From positions 124,001-188,000 of the forward strand of contig JADDTR010000023.1 of the NCBI GenBank assembly GCA_015345905.1: DNA of 64,000 nt, in the 5' to 3' direction. Under the pieces are notes generated by a model. That model saw only the letters and a program-made list of their open reading frames with translations. It was not told where the DNA came from and made no database searches. The position numbers and the translations under genes were made by a program. Of this stretch, positions 42,958-53,820 are shown piece by piece. Each line of letters begins with the position of its first letter. Position 1 is the first letter of the stretch. This stretch comes from Aotearoamyces nothofagi. Its lineage: Eukaryota > Ascomycota > Leotiomycetes > Leotiales > Tympanidaceae.

Positions 42958-43966
42958 TTAAGCCGACGCCAGAGCACCGGGAGCTACCTCATGCTCCATC
43001 TCATATTCGATCTCCATTTTCGCAGCCTTCTTCGGTTTTGCCTTCGCTGCAGCTCTCTTTCGCTTCGCCCCAGCTACAGTCTTGAATTCGTCGTCGCTAC
43101 TATCACTGTCATCGTCGTCTTCCTCGTCTTCATCAGTTGCACCCTCTGCCTCGCTTCCTAGCCAATCCTCCAAATCTCCAAGGTCGTCTTCATCCTCGTC
43201 CAAGTCGCTAACGTACTCCACCATACCAACTCCTTCCTCTTCCTCCAACTCTTCCTCATCTTCTTCCTCCTCAATACCCTCATCAAGATCCTCATCTCTC
43301 GTACCCTCCCCTCCCCTTTCAAGTCCCTTCAGAACCTTCTTCCAGATGTTCTCACTGACGTTCAGTGGCTGGTCACCATAGGCACCGCTTCTCAGCCTCT
43401 CAATAAGCTCTCTCTCGATTGCTCTCTCTACCTTAGCAGCTGCCTCGGCTTTTCTCTCCCTTGTCTCCTCCCTCCTCCGTACCTTTGGTGCTAACTTTGG
43501 GACTATCCTCTCCCCCAGTCTCTCATCTTCTTTGGCCAATCGCCTCATTCTAATCCCAACCTGAGTCAATCTCGTAAGCCTCTGCTTGCATTTATGAATG
43601 AGAAATTTCGGCCAGTAGATCAGTCTTTCATCAACTTGCTCAAGCGCTTTGGCGTAATTTTGGGACAGCTTTATCCGTTCCCAGAGCTTCGAGGGCGTGT
43701 GGGCGCGCTCAATGGTCTTCATGTAGAGGTAGAGAGTGCCAGTCTCGGGGTTTGAGCGGACAGTTGCATAGCGAGAGTTGGCCAAGGGACAGGATTGACG
43801 ATTGCAGAGACCAGTGACATTATATTCATTGCGGCAGAAATTCTTTTCTTTTGTGGTTCTGAATTGTTAGCTAAGTTTGCCGATGGTTGCTTAAGAGATC
43901 TTACTTAAGTTTGAAAGAGCAGAACTGTTGGTTGATGACCTGCCAGACAATTTCGTCTGAGGCCAT
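42958..43966 (-). CDS. MAK16: 60S ribosome biogenesis factor Mak16, 2 exons
   Basis: The model encodes 320 residues, read from 43966-43905 and 43858-42958, joined in phase over a 46-base intron. The protein starts [21 protein letters not shown] and continues [20 protein letters not shown]. This is the strictly conserved Mak16 N-terminus, whose four cysteines are proposed metal ligands. [35 protein letters not shown] and [17 protein letters not shown] follow. The C-terminal third is acidic with a Lys-rich end ([16 protein letters not shown]), as is usual. Mak16 acts in early pre-60S particles with Rpf1 in the nucleolus. It is divergent from MSS1 with a 308-base shared promoter. Confidence 0.95.
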
Positions 43967-44274
43967 GTTGTAATTTTATTTCTGGGGGGTATATTGATCG
44001 CCAATAAGAAGATCGTCCTCAAGATCTCAGAAGCCTTATATTGGCTACGTTGAGTTGTTCTTGCGAAATCGAAGTTCTGTACGTTATCGTTGCTCCCACA
44101 ATTTACTTCGCAAAAAAAGTTAAGTTCCAGCGAAAGACGATTTGCACTAGCGACCGCATATTGTTTAAGCCTGAGGCATAACGTCAGCCTTATTTGATTC
44201 AAGCTCACTGGCTGGGATTCAGCCTCGTACCGTTTTCTATTCAATATCTATCATTCTGTGCGATATTTAAGCCA
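43967..44274. promoter_or_regulatory. Divergent promoter between MAK16 and MSS1
   Basis: These 308 bases separate the two outward-facing start codons and must serve both a ribosome-assembly gene and a mitochondrial tRNA-modification gene. No specific factor site can be named. Confidence 0.5.
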
Positions 44275-46158
44275 ATGCGGCAACATGTTACATTTGCGGC
44301 TAGTAGAGGCAGGCAATATCTGTCGCCCTATATACGGCATTGTTCCTGCGCTGTAATAAAGCGATCATACCTAGGAGTCGCAGCTACTAGCTGTAACTTG
44401 CCCCAGATAAAGCATCGAAAGCTCTCAACTCTTCCACCACATCAATATGCTGAAGTTGCCTCGTTTAGACCTCTACATGAATACGAAGATAGCACGATAT
44501 ATGCCCTCTCGACAGCTGCTGGCAAGGCCGGGATAGCAATTGTACGCATCTCCGGGCCGTCGTGTTCCGACGTAAGATATCTCACGGTTATACACCATCC
44601 AATTCTGACATTTCCCAGGTATATCGTGCATTGTGCCCTTCGATACCGCTTCCAAAGCCTCGCTATGCCTCTGTCAGAACACTATATGATCCCATTCGAA
44701 ACTCCTCAGATAACGTTCTTGACTCGAACGCACTAGTATTGAACTTCCCGGCTCCGAGAACGGTTACTGGTGAGGATGTGCTTGAACTACATATACATGG
44801 TGGCCCAGCAACAGTCAAGGCTGTACTTGCTGCTATCCCATCCTGCCCCTCCTCATCTACTATTCGATATGCCGAGCCTGGAGAGTTCACAAGGAGGGCC
44901 TTTCAGAACAATCGACTTGATCTCGCACAAGTGGAAGCACTTAGTGATACACTGTCAGCTGAAACTGAACATCAACGACGAGCTGCCGTTAAAGGCACTT
45001 CTGGAGCCCTAGGGCGCTCTTACGATTCATGGCGTCAAGAGCTGCTAGATGCACGAGGGGAGCTGGAAGCTATCATTGACTTTTCAGAAGATCAGGACTT
45101 CAATATCTCCAATCTGGAGCTCCTTAGGAATATCGAAACAGGGGTTAGATCTATACAAGCTTCTATAACCACTCATGAGGAAGCAAGTCGTCGAGGTGAA
45201 TTGCTTCGTAAAGGCATTAGAATCTCGATGCTTGGACCTCCCAATGTCGGCAAAAGCTCCTTGCTGAATCGCATTGTTGGCCGAGAAGCGTCAATTGTAA
45301 GCACAGAAGCTGGAACAACCAGGGATATTGTCGAAGTGAGCCTTGATATCGAAGGATATTTGTGCACCTTTGCCGATACCGCTGGCCTGCGATCTCCAGT
45401 CGCATCACTTCCGGGTGACCAGCCTCACGTCTTGGCAACTCCTATCGGTGATATTGAGCAAGAAGGAATTAGAAGAGCCAAGGCGAAAGCAAGAGACTCT
45501 GACATCATTATTGTCCTTGCATCTATTGAAAGGGCACCAGGGCGTAAAGAGCCCAAGTGGGAAATCCAATATGATGGCGATGCACTTAAGATTGCCTCAC
45601 AAGCAGACAAGTTTTTGGTTGTTGTTAATAAAGTGGACAACGTGCCTGCAGAAATTGTTCCAGAACTACTAGACATCCTGCAGTTATCCTTGTTACAACA
45701 AATTCCAGCATTTCAGCGCGATGATATGATCGCTATCTCATGCAAAAATTCCTATGATACAAGTTCAAAGGCACAGGATCCAGGCAACATCAAGAACCTT
45801 ATCAGTCATCTTGTCCAATCTTTTCATGGAATGACGACATTTGAACATGACGATCTGTTCGGCGTTACTGAAAGGCAGTGTCAACTCTTGACAAGATGTA
45901 AAGTGCACCTCGAGGACTACCTCCAGGAGACTTTGCTATCAGGCCTCCCTAACGCCGACTGCGATATCGTTCTAGCTGCTGAGCATCTCCGTTCGGCTGC
46001 CAACTGCCTGTCTCGTATCACTGGCCGCGGTGAGGCTAGTGATGTGGAGGAGGTGTTAGGCGTTGTATTCGAAAAGTATTAAACCCTATTCAAAATGTAA
46101 GAGATTCATGTCACAAAGCATCCACTAACACGAGTTTAGGTTCTGTGTTGGAAAATGA
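44275..46158 (+). CDS. MSS1: Mitochondrial tRNA-modification GTPase Mss1 (MnmE/TrmE), 3 exons
   Basis: The model encodes 590 residues from exons 44275-44571, 44619-46075 and 46140-46158. The N-terminal 55 residues are basic and lack acidic residues, fitting a mitochondrial presequence. The formyl-tetrahydrofolate-binding domain has STIYALSTAAGKAGIAIVR, LELHIHGGPATVKAVL and YAEPGEFTRRAFQNNRLDL. The G domain contains the P-loop GPPNVGKSSLLN, the EAGTTRDIVE switch, DTAG and NKVD. The last exon of 19 nt completes Lys and adds Phe-Cys-Val-Gly-Lys, the C-terminal C-I/V-G-K motif. Reading straight through the donor would end the protein at EKY without the catalytic Cys, so the small exon is strongly supported. 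With Mto1, Mss1 installs the (taurino/carboxy)methylaminomethyl group on U34 of mitochondrial tRNAs. Confidence 0.96.
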
Positions 46159-46530
46159 AGTGGAAATCTATAGTGATCTATTCTAGCTGCCAACAACGAC
46201 TCTATAACCTTCTAAACCCAAACGCATTTTTAACACCGACATATACGTCTAACCTTCTAGCCTCTCCGAGCGAAACATCTGCGATAAGGACAAGGATAAT
46301 ATCCTCACAAAAACAATAATCAAGCCTTGCGGCTACACTCTTCGTACTCCCCGCTATGCAATGCATGGAACGCTAGTGGTCGGTGCTCGAAAAACATGAA
46401 TGCACTTGATTCGATGTGGACGGAATGAACTGTATGCGAACCATCGTCCAGATGAGGAATGCACCGATCGAGAAAGCCGACTGAATCGAAACGAAATTAG
46501 AAACGATGAAACGGTACCGTCCAAGTCGAT
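46159..46530. other. Convergent 3' spacer, no gene seen
   Basis: This 372-base region follows the MSS1 stop and precedes the stop of the small GRGGYN-repeat gene on the other strand. It should contain both terminators. Confidence 0.45.
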
Positions 46531-46698
46531 TTAGTTGTATCCTCCGCGTCCATCCTCCTCCTCATCATCATCAGGGCCCTTGTTGTACCCTCCACGCCCT
46601 TGATTGTGCTCCGACTCATCGTCAGAGTCATCCTTGTTGTAGCCTCCACGACCGAAGCACAGCATGGCGGGTGAAGATTGGATGGTAGTGAGGGACAT
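46531..46698 (-). CDS. 55-residue protein with three GRGGYN repeats, function unknown
   Basis: This uninterrupted frame begins at 46698 (MSLTTIQSSPAMLCFGRGGY) and ends at 46531. It holds three copies of GRGGYN. The first two are followed by Lys (GRGGYNK) and the third ends the protein exactly at Asn. Between them are strongly acidic linkers (DDSDDESEHNQ and GPDDDEEED). There is one cysteine, just before the first repeat, and no signal peptide or membrane segment. The repeated phrase, the exact repeat at the stop and the regular spacing argue for real coding sequence despite the size. I cannot assign a function. A small stress or RNA-binding-type protein (RGG-like) or a repeat precursor peptide are both possible, the latter weaker because no secretion signal is visible. 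Confidence 0.6.
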   Translation of the reverse strand: MSLTTIQSSPAMLCFGRGGYNKDDSDDESEHNQGRGGYNKGPDDDEEEDGRGGYN

Positions 46699-48349
46699 TG
46701 TGGATAGAGATGTGTAAAACGAGCAGGATATGAATCGGAACGAGACGTTTGTCGTTGATTGAAAGCGGGATTAAAGATGATTATTAATTGATGAGATTGT
46801 ATGAAAATGCTGCAAGGAGACTGATTGAAAGTGGAAATGGAAGTGGATGCTTGATACTGAAAGAAAAGAGGCATCATCTCAGGAGATTCAAGACGTATAT
46901 ATACTTTTTCACCTCTCCAAGCCCCCAAAAGTACAGCACTTGAGATACACCGAAGCACTGGAATCCTCATCCATGCCGTATAATGTCCCGTCTATCTCAT
47001 CTCATCCCTCGTTAGCCACCTTCCTCGCACCATAGCTTTATGAGGCTTGAGCCAATCCCACGGTAGCAAATGCATCAGCCTAAATGCAGGTCCATCTCAT
47101 CCTGACGGCCTTATTCGCGGAGCCCGGCGATGAGAGCGTGGCGTATGTACCATGGGACTAATAAGTCTATTTCCGCCTTATGAGTATGATGGATATCCTT
47201 AGTGGTTCCACTGCGACCTCGAAAAACGGCCCCGGAGCAAACAACCGGATCATCGGGGGCCGTAGAAGACGCATAGAAGCAAGCTAGAATAATATATTTC
47301 AGGGATTGTGTCCTTGGTACACATGTGTAAGCAGGAACGGTCACACATTCGATACCATGACTCTATTTTAGCGAACGCCGACAGAGGCAAGTCAGCCACG
47401 TCCCAAAGCACGGCTACCGAGGTCTGTAGCGTGTCCTATAGGTGCGGCACTTGGGGGGATTCAGGTCCGAGTTGGGGATCCAACTAAGCAGGAAGGCGGA
47501 AGAGTGATATTAAGCTGGCCGGGGCTGTGTGCAGAGGGTGTGGTGGAGGAGCAGTGAGTGGGTGCAGAAGCGCAAGCGCTGACCGCGGGTAGCAAATCCT
47601 GGCTTATCGCGGGTCGGTCGGTAGGGGGCTATTTTTAGATCACAGGGAGACATGTGAATGCCAAGGCTGCCTGTCCGTTGATTACAGTACATCAGCTTTA
47701 CTGATGATTATCTCGACTTGATTTCAAAGGCGCATGCGGTGCGATGACTTGCATGCTTAGATGATCGGTCGTGTAGTCATCGGCGGCTCTAAGGGGGAGC
47801 AGTTTGCAGAGCTTCTGACGGTGATTACTGACCCGAATCTACGAGAAGGTATGTTGTTGTTCGGCGACAGCGTATTACTTCAGAGATGCGTCATGCACCT
47901 CATTGATCCCAATATCGTATTCAGTCTTGAAGTCATATGCTGTGACTGAGTCATACTATTTCATGCCTCTTCCTTATCAATGACGTCCCGCAAGCGGATA
48001 CGGTGGGAAGTGGTCTCTGCTTGAAGATATCACAGCCCGTGAAGAACAGGGCCGATTACTTGAAACGTCAGCATTATAAAGCCTTGCAATCAGTCTCACT
48101 ATTCATCGAGGACATAAACATCGTCATAACACTTGATGCGGTAATCCTTGGCCAGCCTTGACGGCTACGGGCATGGATCCAACACTGCATTCAATACGAA
48201 GGAAGAGCTCGTACGTGCTAGGAAGACCCTATCTCACAAGTTCCACCACATACTAGCCAGGCACCTTTGACCGTCCCATCGAAATCCTTTTTAGCTTTTT
48301 ATGATATACACATAATTTACAGCGCACTCATAACATGAACGTTCCATTT
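46699..48349. other. 1.65-kb interval with no recognised gene
   Basis: The part next to 46699 must hold the promoter of the GRGGYN-repeat gene. A CA/TC-rich leader on the minus strand and a TATATA-containing stretch near 46898 fit this. The rest holds only short frames (for example 47111-47344 and 47761-47949) without family signatures. Confidence 0.5.
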
Positions 48350-50932
48350 TCACAGCTCATCGTGCCCTGCTTTGCCGGCCTTGATATCGGGCATTCCCAT
48401 AATCTTGACAACCAAACTTGTCCAGCCAGTGAAATGTTGTGTCCGTTGGCCCTTTCCTGTCTCAGGATTGTACTGTTCCCATGCAAACCCTGTCTCAGAC
48501 CAGGAATTGAATACTGTATTCACAAGGTTTTGGCGTAGCCGCGTGTAGAGATCACCAGCCTTTGCAGCGTGAGGTCCTGAAGATTGCGCAGTACGCTACA
48601 GATATTATTAGTGCTTGACTCGAAATCGAGAATTAAATACTTACCAAGAGCTGGCTGACGGCAAGATAGTTCATGTTCATCCAGACAGGGCCTCTCCAGT
48701 AGTTCTCGTCTGTACCATAAAATTCATTAGACTTGCTTAAACTCCTAATACCATACTCGCTCCAGAGCTCATTCTCGTCACCCAGAAGGTCCAAAATAGG
48801 ACCCAAGCGTGGACTATCAGGTTCCAATAAGCCCAGCAAAAATGGGAAGATACTGATGTAGCCTTTATGACACACTAGGTAACTCTCTTCGTAGTCATCA
48901 ATTGAGGCATCGCAGAATGTCTTCTCCTTGTTAGACCAGTGCAGGTCATCAATATTCCGCAATATAGCATTCTCTGTAACTGCGAACCCAGCTGCATCGT
49001 CCTCAGCACCTATAAATGTGGCAATACGACGAAGAGACCTAGTCATCATGCCCATCCAGGAGATAAGATCGACATGCAATTCTCCAGGATGTGGTGGCTG
49101 GGGTCTTGGGTAGTCGTCCAGTCCAGATGTCAATATATGCTGAACAGTGCGGCCGCGCCAGCGATAAGCTTCGCGACTCGAGAAGGCATCGCGGTCGTAA
49201 GAGTTGAGGTCGCCTGATTGAGTACGTCTGAACCAGTGGTACTGACGCTTTAATAGGGGATAGATAGCCTGAAGGTACTGTTGGGCAACTTCGGGATTAG
49301 TGAGATGTGCCGTCTGCAAAGATGAGAAGTCGGAGTTTAGGTCATCTCTAGCGAGTGGTTGAGTTCCATTTGCAGCTGTTGCCAGACGGTCGATATAGGC
49401 CTCCAGGATGAAGAAAAGAGTGGGGGGATTGGCATAATGAGGATACTGAGTTTGAAACTCTTCAGGGACTTTGCTTCGAGCCTCTTCGCCAAGAATCTGC
49501 TCACGGCCGATCCATCCGTCTTCGTCCATAAGATTGAACCAGCTCTTGACGATCTCCAAAGTTACATCTATATCCCAATCCGCAATTGGGAGTAAGTGAA
49601 AGCCTTCATCCCACAGAAAGCCTCTCGGGAAGAATGGCCTTGAAGGGATACTAGTGAAAAGCTCTGATGGGCCTTCTGGCTTCTCTAGTTTTCTACCTCG
49701 TGCTTCAGCTGTCTCTTCCCAAAAGCTTTCGTTCTCTTCATCATACTCTGAAGCATATGATCGGTCCACAATCGATGTTCCGTAGAAGTAACCAATGCCG
49801 CCAAAAAGATTTGAAAACATGCTCTTTGCGAACTTTTGGTACTTTGGAAGATTGAAAGGTGCGCTCAGCTCGAAAGTTTTGCTGAATCTCTGAGCAAAAG
49901 ACTCCTTTATATTCTTGATCTCCTTAGTGAGAACGTCGCTTGTGATCTCTTTTTCTGCTGATATGCTGGAGAAGAGTATATCAAATTCGAATTCTCCCTC
50001 AAAAACCTTTTGAACGAAATGAAGATTTCCGGTACCAGGATCGTTCGAGATGGTGTAAACTTGGCACGGCGGTGGTGCATTTTCTTGTCCAAATTTGGCA
50101 ACGTAGGCATCTATCTCATCCTTCATATGTCTAAATAGCAATGGTTTAATCTGCCATAAGTGTTCCTCGGGGACATTCATTGAATGAACGATAGTCCTGT
50201 CTAAGGGCTTGTCTTTGTATGACGGGTGTATCATAGGCGGATGCTCTCCTTTGCCTTTTGTAATCACCAATTTATACTCCTCCAACTTGTCGGAATTTCC
50301 TTCAAGGACAACATCGCCGTCGTATCCAAGGGTGTCTCTCTCGTTAGCGACCTCCAGACTCCCAAAGCCTTCTAATGTTGCATAAAATATCATTGTTGTC
50401 TTCAGCTGGGGCGGCGCATCTTCTCGTGGCACACCTTTGACTCGAACGCCCCAGCTTCCGCCATTGGCTCCTCCTGGGATCTTAACGAAAGAAGTCGTGA
50501 TGTCTATGGCATTGCCGGCATCATGTATTGTTTGCTGGCCTCCTTCTCTTACATCGTACTCGTCCCAACCATACCCGGTCATACCCTCATTTTGTTCGCA
50601 GGTATGTCTAAAGTCTAGTGCACATGAGGAAATTAGCACAATACATATAGATAGGAGCTTTTCCAGCTAGGAGGCGTTTTGGTGCTTAAATGGCATTGGG
50701 ACGTACTGTGCTGAACATCCACGAAATTATCCACTTTCGCCCACAGCAATCCAGCTGACAGACTCTTTGGTATCCGTGGCCGAACTCCGAAGTACAAGTT
50801 TGGCTTGTAAGGACCCCATAGTAAACTTTGATTCGAAGCTCTACCGATCTCGTTGATCAGTATGGCGGCATCGTCAGCCGCGTATACGCAAGTTGCGAGA
50901 AGAAGCCCAAAGAGCGCAAGAAAGGGGGCCAT
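48350..50932 (-). CDS. CWH41: Mannosyl-oligosaccharide glucosidase (glucosidase I, GH63), 3 exons
   Basis: The model encodes 813 residues, read from 50932-50707, 50614-48645 and 48595-48350, all in phase. A signal peptide (residues 1-18, MAPFLALFGLLLATCVYA) directs it to the ER, where glucosidase I removes the terminal alpha-1,2-glucose from newly transferred N-glycans. Family motifs include SLLWGPYKPNLYFGVRPR, TCEQNEGMTGYGWDEYD, RPFFPRGFLWDEGFHLLPIA (containing the GH63 catalytic acid region) and ENYWRGPVWMNMNYLAVSQL. The last exon supplies GFAWEQYNPETGKGQRTQHF, then TGWTSLVV, which closes the (alpha/alpha)6 barrel. Unlike yeast Cwh41, no separate membrane anchor after the leader is obvious, so it may be a lumenal form or anchored by an uncleaved leader. 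The gene looks complete. Confidence 0.95.
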
Positions 50933-51366
50933 TGGGCCTTGCAGGCCAGGATTTTGCTATAATTTAAAATTAAATATATAGTTACTGGCTTTACTTCGCT
51001 CTAAAATTTGTTCGGAGCTCAGACTGTAGACATTGCTCATTCAATGACGAGCTGCTAGAGGGCCTTATTTATGAACACGTTTGGCGAAGTTATCCATAGC
51101 GAGATCTGCAGCCTTGCGCCCTTGTATTTTAGAGCCTTGTCGGGCAATGGAAATAACAGTCAATCACGACGGACTTATAACAAAAGGATTTACCAATAAT
51201 GTTTTTATAGGTTATCAATTACAGGCTGTTTGCAGAGCACTTATTTGAGGATTTTTCATGGTCTTTCTGTAATAAGGCTAGACCTCCAGTTTAGGTACGT
51301 GCCTGTTATTCCACAATTCTAGTGCATATCTATCTATACCTTAGACTTGTGGATATGAGGCTATCT
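50933..51366. other. Spacer between the CWH41 and SNRNP27 genes
   Basis: These 434 AT-rich bases hold the CWH41 promoter and the 3' UTR of the SNRNP27-like gene, both on the minus strand. No gene was seen. Confidence 0.45.
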
Positions 51367-52272
51367 TCACTCTCTGCTTGGACTGAGTGGCCTATTAAAC
51401 CCTCCCACTCTGTTCATGTATTGTCTGTATTCCGTCTTCTTCTCCTTCCTAACCGCCGAAATGTTATTGCCAGCCACCTTCTTCTGATGTGTAGTTCCAA
51501 ATCCACCGAAGCCCATCATCGCCTGCATTGAAGCCATAGAATCGTCCTCCTCAACTATAATGTCGTCATCTTCCTCCACATTCCGCTCCTCGACCACATC
51601 TTTGGCTCTCGATTTGCCCTTCTTGATGCCATCCATGGGTTCGCCTGCTGCAGTAACTTCTCGGGGTACACCGTGGTCCTTTGGGCCCGTTAGAGGACCA
51701 GAACTTCCAGCTCGATCGTTGTGGGGAATGTGAAATGCAACAGGTGGGGTCACTGTCCTACGCGCTGACCTGGCTGAGATATCTTCAGCTAACCTCGCAG
51801 GAGCATTCTCTGGCGCCGAATCTTGTTCTCTCTCTCTCTTTGGGCTGCGACTCCGACTGCTCGCAGGCCTCCTGTCCGCGTAGTCCTCTCTGCCACGGTT
51901 TCTCTCCCTGCCACTATCTCCTCCATCTCGCCCCCTACCTCTCGAATCCCGACCAATATCTCTATGGCCTTCCACATCTCTGTCTACATATCTTCCGTCA
52001 TCTCTCCGTCCTCCTCTACCACCGGCCCGGTCACCATTCTCCTCTCTACGCCCGCCACGCTCTCGTCCATCACGTCTGTCGCGGTCCCGTTCCCTCACGC
52101 GGTTTGGAGATCTAGACCTGTACCTCCTATGGCTGTCGCGATCACGGTCTTCTCGTCCGCCTCGCTCGCGTAGATCTCTTGAGTTTCTAGGATCGCGCGA
52201 GTCTTGAGAATCACGGCTGCGATCGATATCCAGATCAGAGCGCCTGGAGCGCTTGTATGGTGGTTCCGTCAT
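51367..52272 (-). CDS. SNRNP27: U4/U6.U5 tri-snRNP 27-kDa protein (SNRNP27) homologue
   Basis: This intronless gene encodes 301 residues from MTEPPYKRSRRSDLDIDRSR. The N-terminal 140 residues are an RS-like domain of Arg, Asp, Glu, Gly and Ser. After a less biased middle comes the family-defining C-terminus MMGFGGFGTTHQKKVAGNN, then EYRQYMNRVGGFNRPLSPS. This matches the SNRNP27 family (DUF1777), which acts in the tri-snRNP and influences 5' splice-site choice. The fungal protein is longer than the 155-residue human one because of the extended RS-like region and an acidic insert (EEDDDIIVEEDDS) before the conserved block. An in-frame ATG at 52362 would add 30 residues but gives no family match. 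Confidence 0.9.
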   Translation of the reverse strand: MTEPPYKRSRRSDLDIDRSRDSQDSRDPRNSRDLRERGGREDRDRDSHRRYRSRSPNRVRERDRDRRDGRERGGRREENGDRAGGRGGRRDDGRYVDRDVEGHRDIGRDSRGRGRDGGDSGRERNRGREDYADRRPASSRSRSPKREREQDSAPENAPARLAEDISARSARRTVTPPVAFHIPHNDRAGSSGPLTGPKDHGVPREVTAAGEPMDGIKKGKSRAKDVVEERNVEEDDDIIVEEDDSMASMQAMMGFGGFGTTHQKKVAGNNISAVRKEKKTEYRQYMNRVGGFNRPLSPSRE

Positions 52273-52509
52273 GCGCGATATATGCCAGACCTCGTAAGTT
52301 GGGCCGAGGAACTTGTATCGTAGACACTTTCCTGTCTCAGAAATAAGACTCTCCGTTAACATTCTTGCCTAATATCTCAGGCACGCATGTCTGTCAATAT
52401 ATGAACCAGGTGGCCTATGAACATATGATGCTGAATTGCAGGATAATTAAGGCATTACAAAATGTACAAGTACCCAGGGGCCTTTGAAATGTTCACTGTA
52501 TTTTCTAGA

Positions 52510-53820
52510 TTATATTTCGTCCTCTTCCTCATCCCAATCATCTTCTCTCCCCATCTCGTACAAGATCCTCCCTCCCTCTCCGCCACCTTCATCCTTCTGT
52601 GCGTCAAAATAAGGCAGTACGACTCCCTCTCTGTCTTTCCTTTGCTTTTCTGTCAACCCCAGACTGAAAGTAGTTTCCGCATCATCTCCTTCTTCTTCAT
52701 GCTCGCCTCCATCTCCTCCTTCACTCCTACCATCTGAACCTACCGATTTTGCGTATGCTGGGTGGTCATCAAGAAGACAGATTCTTCCTCCAACACCGAG
52801 ACCAGCTTTCGTGACCGTAGCATTGTTGCCTGCGAAGGATGTTGATGATGTTGACAGAACAAAGACCTCCCTTACACCCCTTCCGCTCTTCCTCCTCACC
52901 TCCATCTCCACTACTACTCCCTCTGCATTATGCCTGCCATTTTGACCGAGAATTATCCCATCTCTGCCCTCATCAAGACCAAAGCCTGGCTCTTCAAGAC
53001 TGCGGTCACGTGCTCGTTTCTTCGACACTGTGTGAAAGAGGCTTGAGACACGGAGGATAGCTGTTGCAAGGTAAATTAATGTCCGCAACGGATCTGGACT
53101 GTATACACCTGAGGAATTTGGAGAAAGAGGGACGTCAATGTGGTAAGTGGCAACGAGCGAAGACGCCGGGCTGAGAAGGCTAGAGAGGAAGGTAGGTAGG
53201 TGGGCGGATGATGTGGCCGCAAGAGGGATAAGGCTGTCAATTATTATGAGAGTTTCTACATATTCATTAGCACCAGATCTAAGGGAGAAAATCAAAAACT
53301 GAGAAAACTGAGCTTACTGGCACTGGATGCAGTGATCGGTGCTGCTGACGCCGGCAGCAACGCAACTATTTCTTGCCTGAGCGCCGGCAGCCTCTTCCCG
53401 TGACCTTTGATGAGTATATCCACACCTTTAGGTTTCCGTAAGGACTGAAAAGATACAAATATAACATTGCTTTTCGATGCCTAGGTACCGTTAGTCACCG
53501 TGCATCAAAATAGCTACATCTTGCTAGAAATAACGCAAGTAGAGTGCTAGTATGGAAATAACGCGATATCCTCATAGACAATGAATACAGCTTAAAACAC
53601 GAATATATTTAAAGCCTAATTGACAGATCAAGGGAGCAAGATTCCAAATACTTCGACCTACTTTTGCGCGTGCTATAAACTCGTCCACGACGGGCCTTGC
53701 AGATTGTTCCAACGTATCGAGCAGTAAAGTGAAAGGGCTCGCGCCATCTCGAAGATTAAGGAGCTTCTGAAACAATAATAAATTATGAGTTCGTCTTTGT
53801 GCAATCACTGAAGGAGCCAT
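52510..53820 (-). CDS. ELP5: Elongator complex subunit Elp5, 3 exons
   Basis: The model encodes 355 residues, read from 53820-53662, 53480-53318 and 53255-52510, in phase throughout. The first exon begins MAPSVIAQRRTHNLLLFQKL. The second gives ASKSNVIFVSFQSLRKP. The third starts at AAACTC after an acceptor at 53256, which restores SAKTLIIIDSLIPL, the beta-strand of the RecA-like core. The C-terminus carries the family signature TTFSLGLTEKQRKDREGVV, then LPYFDAQ and GGRILYEMGREDDWDEEEDEI. Elp4, Elp5 and Elp6 form a hexameric ring in Elongator, which builds the 5-carbonylmethyl side chain on U34 of cytosolic tRNAs. Elp5 lacks Walker motifs, as here. The first intron is 181 bases, longer than most in the window. 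Confidence 0.93.

Noticed and set aside
52839-53060. Ser/Pro/His-rich plus-strand frame
   Set aside because: Antisense to the third exon of ELP5.
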